64,000 bases of DNA from Oxyruncus cristatus (GCA_013399855.1 VXAY01006800.1:2279951-2343950); one strand, 5' to 3'; positions 24,101 to 38,944 are shown, numbered from the stretch's first letter. Notes: generated by a model not told the origin, from the sequence alone. Numbers and translations: made by a program.

Positions 24101-26940
24101 CTGAGGATCACCAAGACTCTGGAAGATTTCAAGCAGGAGTGACATAGTTTTCATTGCAATTATTTTGGCTTACCACAAACAGTAGCATTTTGTTGTATTT
24201 AGCAAGATGCTTCTGATGCCTTAGCATCATCTTGATTAGACTTTTCATCTGTTGGGAATATATTTTACATTATGTGGTAGATATATAAGCTGGGACAGAA
24301 TCACTAATATGCGCAGGAACATGTCTTAAGGAGATTTCACTGTAACATACACATGGGGAGAAGGTTTGTGGTAACTGAAGGCAGAATCTGGTCTCTTTTG
24401 ACTGATTAGAAATACATGAAGGATTTGTGCATGACTAAGAGTATCTCTGAGGATATACTCTTTGGAAATGGTTGGGTACCCAATTTCATCCTTCTTTGCG
24501 AGAATGTAATTTCAGCATAATGAGTATCAGTCCTGTGTCATTTAAATCCTGAGTGCAAGGATGAATCCACATAAAATAATTTCTGATTAAATACATACAG
24601 GTTTCATTGCAATGGAATGAGTCATCAATGTCAAGGCCTGATTGCAGAAATTACATAAAATAAAATGTAATACATGATCGTATTAGGCTTTGCAGAGGGG
24701 AATAGTAAAATATCACAAAGAAACCATGTGTGATATCAGATGTGGTCATTTGTCTTCCTTTTAAATGATAAGCTCTGACACCACTTCATTGTCTGTGCCT
24801 CACTGAGCAAGTGTCCATGTAAAAAAGAACTTCTTTAAGTGCCGGAAGGCATTGAAAAATGTTCCCCCAGATTAGGAGCAAACACAATTTTATTACATGA
24901 AAGTGTGGAAATGTAAGGAAGAAATACTTTCCTTTTCATAGTACTGCAATGTCTAATAATGTGCAGGATAACTCTAAGTGGCTTTTACAAATTTACTTTT
25001 TGTAGTTTGGTTTTGTGTGTTTTTTTTTTTTTCTTCTTCTTTAGCAATTAATTCTAGAGCTGAATTTCGAATGGTAGGAATTATATAAGTAACTTAATTT
25101 AACCCCTCACTTTCACAACTGAGTAATTCATTCATCTTTGGTATGAAGTCTTGATTTTTCAGGTGATTAGGGTTAAAATCAGCAAGAAATTTATGAAGAA
25201 ACTTTATAGTTGTTTCCAGTGAAGCTGGATTTACTCTGAAAGACGATATTGGTACTTTAAGGGGACATGAGGTGAAATCCTGATGTGATAGCTTCTTTGC
25301 TATTAGAAGCACTTGGGGCCAGTGTCTTTACTCATCTGCTGTATAAATGTTCCTTGTATAGACACACTCATCCAGTCTGCAAAATTAGGGTTAAAAGCAC
25401 CCATCATTTCCTTGCATGGATGGTGAGAGATACAGTTAACAAATGATCATAAAGAATGTGGTAGCGGATGTATAGAACAATAATTTGCTTGCAGGTATTT
25501 TGCTGATAGCGATTTTTCCTTTCATAACTCCATTTATTGATAGAATAAAATACTTTTATGGCCTGCAACACAGTTTTGCAAAAACGTACTCAGTTATTCT
25601 TGTAGATATCTGTGCTTCTACAAACACTTTATATAATCATTAGTGATGCTTTCAGCTTTGCAAACACAGGTTAAACACTGATGATTAAATGTTTTGTTCC
25701 ACACGTCTAATTACCTGGGGCTCTATTTCCTCATAGTGAATAGTGTTCTACTCTACAATTGTCCCATTACTCTCTGTGGGAATAATGTGTTTATAGAACA
25801 AAATGATGATCAATCTTTTAAAAAATCTAAGTTAAAAGTAAGTTATTTAATTGTAAAGCATAAACATGTGAAAAGTAGAAACTGCAAGGTATGAAATTGC
25901 CTTAAACTTTAAATTGTTTTACTTGTGCTATTTTTATTGTGATCCTGTCTTCAGTTAAAAAAAAAAAAGACACATTATTTTTTTCTGCTGGAAACACACA
26001 TCATTGAGAATATGAAATAGATATACAAGAAGTATGCTTACATTTTAAAATGCAGACGAATTCTTATCTTGGTTATTTGACCTTACAGTTTTTATGATTT
26101 TCACTTAATAGGAGTGGTTTTTCCTACAGCTAATTATTCAAAATGCAACTCCAGTGTAAGACTAACATGACAGGTGGATTTTGTAGATAACTTTGGTAAA
26201 GGTGCAAAGGACATACCTTGTGTCTGAGCAATGAAAAACTAGTAATAACTTCCACAACATGGAGAAAGTGCAGAAACATCTGCCTTTGGGAACTGAGTAA
26301 GCTGTTAGGCAAAAGCTATTGTTTGGACCCAAAACTATGGCAAAGATATCCCATGCAAAGAGATGTTTTGAGATGTTCAGATGTTTTGTATTGCTAGGAC
26401 CTTGTTTCACTGCAGGAAGAGAAATCGCTTGTTGATGCTGTGTTTTTTATGCTGTGTGACTTCAGTAATTGGTACAGCCATTCCTACTGGGCAGGAATTA
26501 TTTCTTAGCTGAGATTTTTCCTGAAAATTAACAAACATGAAATATCAGCAGTATACCACAGATATACTAACCATTCTAGTTATTTATGTGGGTAAAAATT
26601 CATGCTTCTTGTGGGTCTAGCTCTGTATTTAGTTGTGTAGTGATTTCGGGAGCAACCATACCCAAATTTAAGATATTTCAATCCTTGAAATTTTAGATTT
26701 CTGGTGTGTTAGATCCCAATTTCATATACTGACACTTAAGGATGTGTATGTGGATAGAATATAATCCTTTTTTCTGTCTTAATGGCCTAAACAGATAACC
26801 GCAAACCGGGATCATCTGCAAAATGACTCATTCAAAGATTGCTTAAAATGAAGTTGGTTTTCTTTATGTACAATCAAACATCCCTTCAATATCTGCAAAG
26901 TAATAAAATAAAACATTTTCCTTCTTTTTTCGTTTCCTAG

Positions 26941-26988
26941 CAAAACCAAAAAACCCAACCAACCAACCAACCAAAAAAAAAAAACCCA
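26941..26988. repeat. (AACC)n microsatellite with poly(A)
   Basis: About five AACC units at 26953-26973 flanked by A-rich sequence, including a run of 12 A. Confidence 0.85.
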
Positions 26989-29900
26989 CAAACTTGCAGT
27001 ATTGTAAATGTGTTTTACTCCAAAGTTCTTAAGCAAATCTGTTGTAGGCAAATCTAGACTGTATGAGGTACACAGTTTTGTTTGTTTCTGTGGAATAGAG
27101 CATCTAATTCAACAGTAATTTAGATAGATTGAGTATGTGGTTTGCTACTATGTGATTTGACACAGACACACACCCTCCATGCAACATTCCTTTCACCTGG
27201 GAAAATTGGATAATGAACTAATGAAAGCTTTCTTGGCTTGTAATGCTGTCTGTTTTCAGAATGGAGCAATTACACAATCTTTTTAGCACTCAATGTCTAT
27301 CTAAACAAAATCAATGCATAAATAAGGGCTATTTACAGTGAAGTGTCCTTATTTTACATTGTTTTTGTAGTTCTCTGAGAGTCTGAAATTATACTGAAAT
27401 TATACAGTAAAAAAAAAAAAAAATATCTCAGGAGCTTTAAAACCAGCAGTTTAATGGCCACCTGATTTTCCTCTCAGCTGAAGTAAATCACTGCTACTTG
27501 TCTGCCTCCACACAAATGTGATGCCTTATCATTGCTATGCTTACTTTTTTTTAGAAGGAACTCTCATTCTATGCATCTCAGAATTAGGCTTGGTTTGAAT
27601 TTACATGGTTTCAAAGTTGTAAGTTAGGACTGGATTAAAGCTTCCAAACTGTTTATTTACATTAATAAAACAGGAGGTTTGGGGTCTGTTTTTTAACTAT
27701 TCTTACCCAGTTTTCTTCTCCGTCTGTGAATTCTTCAAAAGGGCATAGAGAATTGTTAGGACAATCCTTTCAAAATATAATATGCTGTGTAAGTGCGGAT
27801 TTTTGCTGTTACATATCAGAGAAGACTAAAGGTCTGAATTTTTATTGCTATGAGAATTATGGTAGCCTTTTTCATGCTATCAGCTGCTTGAAAATCTACA
27901 AACTAAGGTAAGGAAAATTCAAATTAAATATACACAATTAGGTAGCTTGTGGATCCATTTCCTAAAAGCTTTTGTGGTGCTTCTGAACTGTTAAGCTTCT
28001 AAATTTGTACTGAAGAGAAATGTGAAAGAGTAAAAGGTCTTTCCTGTATTACTTGGGAGCTGGACAGTACTTTTTCCATTTCCTAACTTCTTTCTTTTCA
28101 ATCTATTGTATTATTAAAAAGAATAAATCTGTTAATGAAATTAAGCTTGGCCTTTTCTGTTCTCATACCATGGGACAAAATAATGCTAAAGCTCCATGAA
28201 AGTGGTCTGTAATTCGTATACTTTTTGTGTGGCGGTAAAATAATTTCAAAACCTCAGAAAATATGTACAGAAAATAATCTGTTCTATCATCTATTATATT
28301 TCTGATGCATTTCTGAATATAATTTCTAATATGGCTGAATTTATTGTATACAATTAAATTTGACATGTGTGACTGGTGGAGTATCTCAGACCAGGTATCT
28401 CAAACAGCAGCACTGCAGACACCATACATGTGTGTGTCTCTTCTTTTTAACATAGTACTTGAAATCTCCAATCAAGAAACACACCCCATATTGTTACAGA
28501 TTCTGTGTGACAGAAGCTGATGAGGCAGAGATACTCAGACAGAAATTTTGGCATGGAAACAGCATCCATAGCAATGATAAAGCAGTATAGTTTATGTCTC
28601 CTGAGAATTTTTCCTAATAATACCTGTAGGGGAACAAGTAATGGCAGGGGTAATGTTATGTATACTAATGTGTGTGTGCCTCTAACATGATGCAAGACAG
28701 CCAGATCTTTCTATAAATTTTTCTCCTCTGTGTTCATTGCTGTTATCAATATAGGACAGACATGATTTAGTACTGTGTAGTACCCAAGAGAATGGTATAA
28801 TCATAGGTGACACCATTAGTGATAGGTAGGACAGAGCAGTTGTTTGCCCTGTATTTAGTACAACAATCTTCATGTTTTGTAAATGTATGTTGTTACACTT
28901 CAAGACTTCATAAAACTTTGTAGGTCTCCCTTTTCCTTCTTGTCCTGCAGTTGTTTTGGCATGTGAGTATTTCTAGACAGTCAGGTTGTGCTAAAAATAG
29001 AAAAAAATTATTTGTAGGACCAAGCACAGCTAGTTTATTATAGGAGATAGATGCATTAATTTATTACAGTACATCTACCATGGTCCCCTTCTGTCTTCAG
29101 ACCATAATCAGTTGAAGAGACTTAAATTTCTCTGTCAGCTTCAATGAGTTTTTGACAGCTGTTCAGGCTGATATCCTGTGTATGAGTACACTGAGGTAGC
29201 ATTGGTTTTGGTGGGAGTAGCATGTGATATAATGTAACTGTTGATAAATTCTTTGCCTTATTTCTATGTGCTGGCAATATTTTTGAGACTTATTATATTA
29301 TTATAAGCAGCATTACACTTTCCCATTATGATGTATGGGATAACTAGTAGGATATTCTTAACTGCAGAATTACAAAAGATTGAATATGTAATCTACATGA
29401 CCCCCAAAGAAAAAAGTGAAAAGCACAAAGGAAAGTTTTTCAAAAATATAAACGATACTTCATACTATACTAAATTTGTAAAGTCTTTTTTTACAGGGCT
29501 AGTGACTGTGTGATCTTAGGCATGTCTCATGGTTATCTGTGCCTTCACTAGTTGGCCTGCACCACACACATCATTACCACTCTGCACCACGCCAAGCACA
29601 ACCCCTTCCACTGGATCTGATTTCCAGCAAGTATTGAATCATTTAATCCTCTGTCTTTTAAATCATGTGGGAAATGCATGGATGTAAATTGCAAAATTCA
29701 TGTTGACACCAGCAAAGCCATAATTTTGCCCTCTGCTATTTAAAGTTATTTCTGTGACATTAAGGTACATGAAACTACTGTATGTGTGTGTTGATCATAT
29801 ATAGATTTCCTCTGCAAGCCTTAAGCTCTTTATCGAATATAAGTTCATTATCTTCCACGTGTTTTTATATTAATTTGCCTCTTGCCTCTGTCTAATTAAA

Positions 29901-30772
29901 GTTAATATCTACATAAATATTAGTTATGTACACTCAGCAGATAAGTGTTACTACTGACTAGTGGTTAAAACTAAGAGGTAGACAAACAGTTGGGGTTACT
30001 TTTGAGAAGATTCACAGGTATTTCTACAGTTTCTGTCTATACTGTGTGTCCAAACAGAAACATCCCCATTTATGAGTATTTAATATCTTTCACGAGGACT
30101 GAACATTTTCTCTCACTCAAACATGCACATCACTAATTTTTAACAAACAAATATGCATTTCCTCTGCTATTGATGGGGGGGAAAAGGCTGTTTTTTGATT
30201 TTTGAGAAAATAAGAGTTTAAATTAAGCTTGCCAGTAATAGATATAATGTTCATTGAACACTAGGCAATACTAAAAGGCCATTTGGTTTCCTTATCCAAA
30301 GAAAAATGTAGCTGAATCAGATATTGTTTAAAAGGTTTCTTGGATTGTTATGAGCCAGGGAAGGCGGAGTAAACTTCAGTTTCTTTGTTTAGAAATTGCC
30401 ATGTAGCATTTAGAAAGGGATATATGTGTAAATTTAAATAGCGTGATTTTCTCTACTTCCCAGGAGTTCTGTTACTTTATCCCTAATCTGTATAAACCTG
30501 AATATTTCTGCTTACTGGGAGATCAAAAATTTGCAAGGAGCGGTGCACCTCAGGTGGGAGGAAGGTAGTATCCACGTGTTGAAAGCAAGCTCCTGCTGCA
30601 GCTCGATGCCCTTCCATTTGAAATGCAGTACTGTTACTCTGTTTAAAACAAAGAAAGGGATCTGAAGCCTTTGCAATATTATTGTTTTATTAATTGGTTG
30701 CATGTTTTTATATAAAGAAACCTACATGGTTTTTCTTCTGTTATGTTCACGTATGTATCTACAATTCATCAG

Positions 30773-30923
30773 TTTAGAAAGAAGTGTTTTAGAAAGAAGT
30801 CAGAATAAGCAGAGGGGGAGCATCCTGGATTCAGACACATATCAATCAAAGCTGGAAAGCCCATTTCCAGTGACACTGGGGATGAATATTCGCGGGATAA
30901 ATATGAACAGGGGATGAATATTC
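30773..30923 (+). repeat. Local short duplications
   Basis: TTTAGAAAGAAGT occurs at 30773-30785 and again at 30788-30800. GGGGATGAATATTC occurs at 30878-30891 and again at 30910-30923, 32 bases apart. The surrounding sequence to about 31130 is more complex and less AT-rich than the rest of the intron. Confidence 0.6.
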
Positions 30924-33526
30924 ACTGGAGTTCACTTTGGAATGGAAATGTTGCTGCAAAGGCCTCAGGCTTTTGGCTAAGGAGTGACAGGGAAAGGGAT
31001 CCACCTGAGGAGCCCAGGTTTGACACAGTTGGATTGCATCCAGCTGGGAGTATCGCTGTGCCTTCCTGCAGGAGGCTGGAGTTGCTGATAACTAATGAGG
31101 TCCGTACCCTGTTCGGAGCGCTAGCAGACAGCATGTCACAGAGCAGTGGCATAATACAAATAATAATAAGATTTTGCTCTGTTTTCTTTATTGCTCTTTG
31201 TTGCTTTTATTTTTAGCTGCTTGTACAAGAAATGGGTCTCTGGATTTCTTGCTCTGGTGCACACTTTCTTTTTTGCTGGCTGTCTCTGTCTCTTGACAGG
31301 TGTAAGGAGGATCCTAAATATAGAAGCCACCCGTCAGTTGGCTTCAGCAATCAGCAGGCACTGATTTAGTATTTCTCTTAACCAGCTAAGCTCCAGAAGG
31401 GTGTTTCTTTTAAACCTTTATAAATTTATTCCGTTTCAAGCTTTCTTTAAAATTATTAACAAACCAGGTTATCCTATAGCATGAAGGATACCAGAAGCAG
31501 GTATGTTTCAGGAATGATGGTTGTCAGGAATGGCTTTTGCAATGGCAAGCAGAAAAAAAAATATTTTTAGAGAACTCTCATGCTTTACCAGTTTAGTTAA
31601 TGGTGCAGTGTCTCACTGGGGAAAACACTGACACTAGGTATAAGTACAGTCTCCAGTTTTGTGATGAAGGAACACACTTTCAGACATAAACACCTGCACA
31701 GTTTCCTATGATTTTTTCCTCATGAGAGAGAACTTAACTGCAAATGTACTGATTAGCTGGGATTTACTTCAGTATACACAGAAATTAGGCATGTGATGAG
31801 AAATGCAGTTGTCCTGGTACTGAATGTTTATGGTGTTCGCTAAAAGTATTTTTAACACAGAGTAATATTTTTTTTAATGTTAATTTCTTTATACTTCTGT
31901 CAAGATCAGCACAACAATACTGATTCTTAAAAATTAATTGGCCAAATTTAATAGATTATCACTGCAAAAAGTTCTAATTAGAATATTTGGAAAAAAGGAG
32001 CTGCTACGCTACATTAAAGACAACTTACACATTTTCTGTTAGTTTGTCTTCCTTGTCACCAGTTGCCATTAATATTCATAGAAATTTTTCACAGCCTACA
32101 GAGGAGAGCCTAAAATTCGGTATTTAATTGTGACAAGTGATTTGCGTTCAGTGATGACCCTTTTTGATACTGATTTGCTTTGATTTTTTTATTTTGGGAC
32201 TGTAATACACTTCTATGTTCTAATACAATTCTAACATTCTAATATATTCAACATTGTGTTAAGCAGGAACACAAGAGTAGTCAGTGCCTTTATGTAGCTC
32301 AGAAAGGCAGTAGTACTTTTTTCGTGATAGTTGTAGTGTTACATGTGGTCTGTCTGGTTGTGAAAAATTCTGTAACGAGATATAGCATGTGTTTGTTATG
32401 CTTATGTAAGGTTTTATTTTTGGTAACCAGTTCTCCCTATACCCAGCCATGAGAAACAACCTGTTTCTCTGATTCTTTTTTTACTGTTCTATAAATTGGT
32501 ATAATTTATTGGAAGCTTCTGCCAAATCTGGGATGTCTGCTTCACTGGTTGATGAAGCATAATTCAAACCCCCAGGAAGAAGGAAGGGGGCTGCTAGGTA
32601 AAATAGCAGAACTGGCCCTGAGAAAAGGCAAAATGGTTTAAAGTAGAAGATGTTTCCAAGAAATAGATGCTTTTTTGTATTTGGCACAAGAGATCCTGGG
32701 CTAAGTCTAATTGTCTTGATACAGCTAGTCTCAAGCGTTATACCTGAAAATCCAAACTGCATATAATGCACGTCTTTTACAGAGCTTTCACAGATCAGAA
32801 TCTGAACCTGCTGAAGCCTGGTAGTTTTGGTTATGAGCTTGAGTTTTCGGGTTCAAGAAAAACTGAATATTCTTCGGTGGAACCCATATGATCTGACTGT
32901 GACTTCCCAGAGGAGCAAACCAGAACTGCTGTAAGCTGATAATGCAGCTACCTGAGCACAGCTTTAGCTGTAACCACGTGTAGGCAAACATATCTGTGCT
33001 GCGGTATGAGCCACCAGTTTGGAAGGCAGAACCGCTTGTTTAAAAATGCTTGTACATCTAATACTTAGAAGTTTATACTCTCCTCAGTCCTTCAAATTCA
33101 TTTTTCCCTGTAGTGCTTTGTTTTTTCTAGCTGGCTGGAGACCTGGATAGGTTCTGTTGGCCTTTGGCATATCATTTGCTGAGTGCCGTGGGAAAAACTT
33201 TTCCACTGAATTTTAATTTGGCAGCCTGTTGTCTCTTAGAAAGTAAGAGAGGTAGTCTCTCATGAACCTTTTGACAACATACAGGAGCAGTATTGTGGCT
33301 GTATGTCTACATGGTTCTTCTTTGCCCTTTATCCAGAGCAGAATATATGTACTCTCACCTTTGTGTTTTCAGACTCTAGATGTACTTTCTAAATAGAATA
33401 AAAAATTGTGTTGGATTATTATTATTAAAACTGCTCCTGCTTATCTAGCAAAAGATAAGGAAAAGGCCCCATTTAATTTGTGAGAGTTAGGAAACTATCT
33501 TCCTAAAAAACCCACTTTTTAATCAA

Positions 33527-33603
33527 TCTGTCCTGTCTGTCTATCCTATCTATCCATCTCTCTATCTACCTACCTACCTTTTGATATTTCTATCCATCTG
33601 TCT
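33527..33603. repeat. Degenerate (TCTA/CTAC/CTGT)n microsatellite
   Basis: Interrupted tetranucleotide units of TCTG, TCTA, TCCA and CTAC type over about 75 bases. Confidence 0.8.
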
Positions 33604-36429
33604 AGTTACTGGGATGAAGTTGGGGATAAGAAACAGTGCCTAAAACTGGATTAAGCGTCTAAGAGGGTTACAGTGAGGATGTAGGGGTAATTTGTAAGCA
33701 GAATGGCTAAGATTGTTAATAAAAATAGACTCGCTGATCATGTTACATGCTTTATAATGTTGTTCTTGAATTGCAAATATACGGAACAAGAAGAGTCACC
33801 AGGAATCTGTTTGCAGTGCTGATAGCAATACAAATATATGTTTGTATGCATAAAGAGAGGAGGAACTGAAGAAGCTGAGTTGATAATCTTTTATGCTGAA
33901 GTAGTTGCTGAAGTGGCACTCACTTTTATATACACACATTTTGGGTACGAGGTAGGTTTCCCCTCCCCTTGCCGTCCTGGTCATTAGAATCTGGCAATAG
34001 CAGCTGGGGGGATGACACACAACCCTCAGGCTTTTTCAGACAGCAGAGTTACAGACTGGAGGTATAAATCTTGGCCAAAGCATAGTCAGATATGATTTTC
34101 CCACAGAGAGAAGGAGCCCTTCACTGTTTTGAAAACAGACTTGTGACTAACAGCTAGATGTATAAGTAATGGAGATCTTGTATCTTATGTGATACATAGG
34201 AATTATCCACTCAAGCTGTATGGCAGTCCCTTAAGCAAACAAAGGGCTTTTCAAAGGGCTGGATAGTTTTTAAAAAGTTGTCTCTGCTCTTGTTTAATAG
34301 TACTTGTGTTACTAGAATTTACATTTAAGGAATTTCAGACCTTCAGACCAGGGGGACGTAATTTGTTAGTGTAGAAGTAATATATGATTTTTGAATTGTA
34401 GTCACTGCTCTTATAGGTAGTGGTGAACAAAATCATCCTCTTGTGAGGCATCATTCCCATACTCTTAGTTCAGCAGTATTTTGGGTTTGTATCCCATAAA
34501 ATAGAATCTTTCATGGCAAGAGTTCCATGGAAGAGGCCAAATTCCATGCTGTCAAAGTAAAAGGTTCAGAAAACAGATGGGCAGGGTGGCGGTTTTAAGA
34601 AGCAAGGACGAACTGTGATCCTCATGTCTGAGTGCAAACCTGCGCTGTGGCAATTACATAGTATCATCTTTTCTGTCATTTCTGGCTTAGGATTTACAGG
34701 ATCTCAGAACCTGTAGGTCGGACACATGCTTCCCATTTTCCTTTCCTTCAAGTTTTAAAAATTCATGTTTCTAAATATTTGCCTTTGTGCTGAAGATTGA
34801 GGCTACTTTGCCATTATGAACATTATTCCTTATTGAAAAAACTGTCTCTTCTGACACCTCCCTTTCTTCTTTGTAAAGCTATTGCTCGTACACTATAGCG
34901 TTCTCCACAAAACTTTGTCCATTCCAGGGTAAAACTCAGATACTTCTCCGAAGAATATGAAAAAGTTGGTACTTCAGGAAGGCAAGTCTTAGAAATTAAA
35001 ATTGTAATCTCTGCTAAGAGAGAGCAGCAAACAACTGTGTGCATATAGTCTGATTGCGTGTGCTTTTGGAAAACGGTTTATCAACCCAGAGCACTGAGTA
35101 TTTGTCCAAACTTATTTAGAACATTTACCCCAATCCTACAACAGTGATGTAAACATGCACAGCATTTTTCACTAGAAGATGATCAGAGGGCAGGATCTAC
35201 CCAATTGTCCCTGACTGGGGCACAGAGTTGCTGGTTACAGCTATGCCATCCTGCTCCCAGGGGTTGCAGAGCCAGGACTGATCCAACAGCTGTACCGGGA
35301 TGTCAGTGGTATGGAAGGCATACATTGCAAAATGCAGAGCAGGTTTGGTATAGATTCATAGCTTTCTTCTGTGAGACTTTATTAGAAATGCAGGCTTCAG
35401 TTGTAAGTGATACCTGCTTGCCTCTGCCATGGGGAAAGTACTCAGTGCAGGATATGGTGTTAAACCGAAGTGTTGACATCAGCGCAGCTGTAAACCCATC
35501 AGCTATAGGTACAAATGCAGAACAACGGCACTATCTGTGTATAAACTTTCTGGGTCCTGCTTCTATCAGTGAAAGTAAATCCGGAACCCCACAGGAAAGT
35601 GGGGTCCCAAATAGCTACACACCTTAAACTATTGATAGCCTTTGTAATTACTGCCGTGTTTGTAAACTTCCCTGACAACAGTCATCCCTTTTCTGGTTCA
35701 AGAATTAATCCCTTGGTGGCTGAAGCACAGGAGTGGCAAATCCTCAAGTAGTCTGATCCTCTTAAGGGAAAAGTACATATGCCAGAGCTGTGACTCTGCA
35801 AAGTGCTTACTGGGGCACTTAAAGAGAGATTCCCACCTGTGGCTTGTCCAGGCACCTACTGTTTGTTTCCATGCCTTGTAACAGTAGGGATAGGATGGGG
35901 AGAATTAAAGGGACTCATGCTAGGAGAGTTGCCACCTGGCAGTGTGACAGCTTGAGCATCCCAGGTTTGCAATTAGTCTTTGTAAAGAGAGGTTTGCAGG
36001 ATCTTATGAATCGCTTGTGCTCAAACACACACTCGGGTTGTTTAAGAAATTTAATCTAGATTTCTAAAATTGCTAAGAATCTAATGATACAAATATAAGT
36101 AATGTCTATATTTTGAATATTTACATGCTTTTCTCACATTAAGAAGTCAGATTTTTCAAACTAATCACACAGCAGCGTAAATGCTTCTTGTCCTGTGTGG
36201 AAGATTTGTTTGTCCATACATCACAATGTTGTAGCAGGCAAAAGACAGTAAATGTATTTCTCCCAGGCTTACAGCCTTTGTAATGACTGTCTGGAACTGC
36301 AGGCCTGGCACTCCAGAAATGTGTAGCTCTCAAAGGACAGCTGAAAAAGGGTGACAAGACAGCACAGCTTTGTGTTCGCCGCACTTTGTGTTAGCTTTTG
36401 GTGTTTCAAATTCAACTTTTTAAAGAGGT

Positions 36430-37130
36430 GTCAGGGATCTTTCTATTCCTAGTTCCAGCAAGAGCCCCAAAGAGGATCTCTTTTGGAGCTGTTTATACAG
36501 CGTGGCTTAAGGCGACATGCCAAAACATAGCACTTCATAAACAGTCACCACGTTTTTAATGGTTTTCATCAGGAGACATTTGCCACTTGTCAAAGTGTCA
36601 GCCTGACAAGTAGAAATACACACTGAGAACAGCAGCACGGGCAGGGTTTCCTCAGTTAGTCATTTCCATCCATGCTTCCTAGCACTGACGAAAGCATTAA
36701 TCTTAGGGGCCTCCAGCCCCACTGTAACTCTTGAGTCTTTCAAAAGCACAGTGCTGGGGAACATCATCCAGGAAATGTTGACGTTGCTGGAGAGCAATCC
36801 CAGGGCAGCTGCGCGAGGCAACTGCAGTGTCTGATGTGCGCGTGGCCACCTTTGAAGGATGGCTGGAGGCAATCCAAAATACTTGCTGGAAGCTGGCACT
36901 AGCTGTCTCTCCCTTACTTTTTTTCTTCGTTTTAATGTGCTCTGTCACCTCTCGTAGATGTGAGCTAACTCCATCTGGCCAGACTGTGACTCTGCTTCTG
37001 CGGTATATGGGCTGTTCCTCCCCACGCTGCACACTTCTCCTGCACAAGGGACTTAAACTGGTGCAGAGGTGAGAGGGCACGAACCTTGGCCGTGTCCTTG
37101 GTGCATTTGCCATGCAATTTAGCCAGTAAA
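36430..37130. promoter_or_regulatory. Candidate conserved non-coding element A
   Basis: High-complexity block in an AT-rich intron, with retained CpGs (for example around 36808-36840). It contains an 8-bp inverted repeat, ACTTGTCA (36585-36592) and TGACAAGT (36604-36611), around an 11-base loop that holds a further TGTCA. This gives three TGTCA/TGACA cores in 27 bases, as bound by MEIS/TGIF-type homeodomains. An open frame on the plus strand at 36607-36834 ends after about 75 codons and has no early start codon. I do not recognise it and do not call a gene. Conservation is inferred from composition only. Confidence 0.3.
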
Positions 37131-38939
37131 GGAGGCTGGCAGATGCAATTCATTCCTGAACGCAAATGTGACATACAAATTTGAATTTTTCAGTTACTGC
37201 TCTTGCCCAGCGCTGACATCAAGCATTGTGACAAAAAGCCAGTGCACCTCTTTTGTGCTTTAAGGGCATATTTCTTCTATTTCTGCAAGGAAAGGGTAAT
37301 GACAACAGCCTGAATCTGCAGAGATCCAAGAACCAAGTGCTTCCTCTAGAGCGTTAGACTATTTTCTTGTGTCTTTTCTGAACTGCAGAGAGTTACAACA
37401 TAGGGATGCTGAATTGATTTCAGATTGTAATGTACTGAGGTTTTAAAGTACTAGGTACTAATTAAATAAGTTTCATAGTCTAGCGCCTTTCTATAAATAT
37501 TTATAGACTTCACTTCTATTATAACCAACATTAAAAAACTTCAACACAAAGTATGTTTTTATGACAAAAGCTTTCCTTTGTAGTGGGGAAAATCAGTTGC
37601 CTTAGCAGGAACAGTGTGATTCAGATGTTACTAAACATAGAGATTCCCATACAAGCTGCTACTTTTTCTCTGAAACCTCTCCTTGTCGTTCAGCAACTGG
37701 AAAGATTAAGTACCTTTTCTCCACAGATAAATAAAAGTGAGAAGAAGCACTCTGCTCCATTTACACTGGAAGGCAGTTGATCATAAAACTACTGTTCTGG
37801 TACCTGGTTCTGGATTTATTCACTCTCAGCTTGTCATCTTCCTCAGGCATGCAGTGGTCCTGGCAATTCTTCTTGGACTGTGCTATTGCTGCTAAATTCA
37901 TGACAGGTTCTCATGGATCAAGACTGATAGGAGGCTGTGAAGTCCAGGCAAGAGAATGTGGAGGCTGTTTTTAGCTAAATGTGGCATTAGATTAGTGGCA
38001 AACTATTAAGGGAGCAACGCATCCGATCTGCTTGCAGTTAGAGCCTGGATCTAGTAATTAATTTACATATGAAGAGATTTCTCTTGAAAATAAAATCCCA
38101 TACTAAAAATGTGGCAGGAGCTTTGTCAGACTAAAATCCTATCTCAGTCTGAACAGCTCAATAAACTAATTGAAGACTTAATCATTATACAGTAGCATTC
38201 AGCTCTTTTTTAGTACAGAATTTGAGGGTTTTTTTATGAATGTGCTGCTATGGTAAAAATACAATGTTTTTTAAATAACTGAACCACAAATGCAACTCAG
38301 ATTTTTTTGTTTGTTTAATATGCATTTTCTTTTTCTGAATTTATGTATTTATCCTAAGGAGCGTATTTATGACGCAGATTTTAGTAATCAGTAAGACTTG
38401 AAAATGGTAGAGATTATAACTGCACCTGCCAGAAAGTTGTGTCTCAAAAAGACTGTACAGAAAAATTTACAAGAAGTGTGAAAAAGAGAGAAAGTAAAGG
38501 AAGGAGATAGCACATTATTACAGCAGTGGAGGCATACAAAAGGATTCAGATTCTCTACTTGGAAAATGTCAAATAATGGTAAAATACGATTAAAATATCC
38601 AGGAGAGTATAGAGCCTACAGCAGCAAAACTTAAAAAAGACTTGTTCAAACAGCATCCTGAAAAACTAAATGCAAATTCCAACTCTTTTGATTTTAATAT
38701 ATATCTTTAAGACTGTGGAACAATAGACAACTACTCAGTTTTCATCAACCAACCATGTCCTCAACCTCAGAACTTTTGAACTTCATTATCGCCAAGCAGT
38801 TCTGAAACTCTCACCTTTGCATATCCCCAAGAAAGCACAGCAGAGCGTTGGTTAGTTAGACTTACACAGTCTGTAAATGTGCAAGTCCAGACAACGCATA
38901 TTTTAGAGCTCTAAAGGGACAGCCTCTGAATCTGTGGAA

Positions 38940-38944
38940 ATTAT
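38940..38944. repeat. Target-site duplication, left copy (ATTAT)
   Basis: ATTAT immediately before the TG of the solo LTR, identical to 39525-39529. A 5-bp duplication fits ERVL-class or related retroviral integration. Confidence 0.85.

Noticed and set aside
35205..35627. 140-codon plus-strand open frame
   Set aside because: No recognisable domain, no splice context and no matching neighbour. The length is within what chance allows in 64 kb of six-frame sequence.
36703..37113. 136-codon minus-strand open frame
   Set aside because: It overlaps a candidate non-coding element whose other strand is also partly open. The composition is not protein-like and I do not recognise it.
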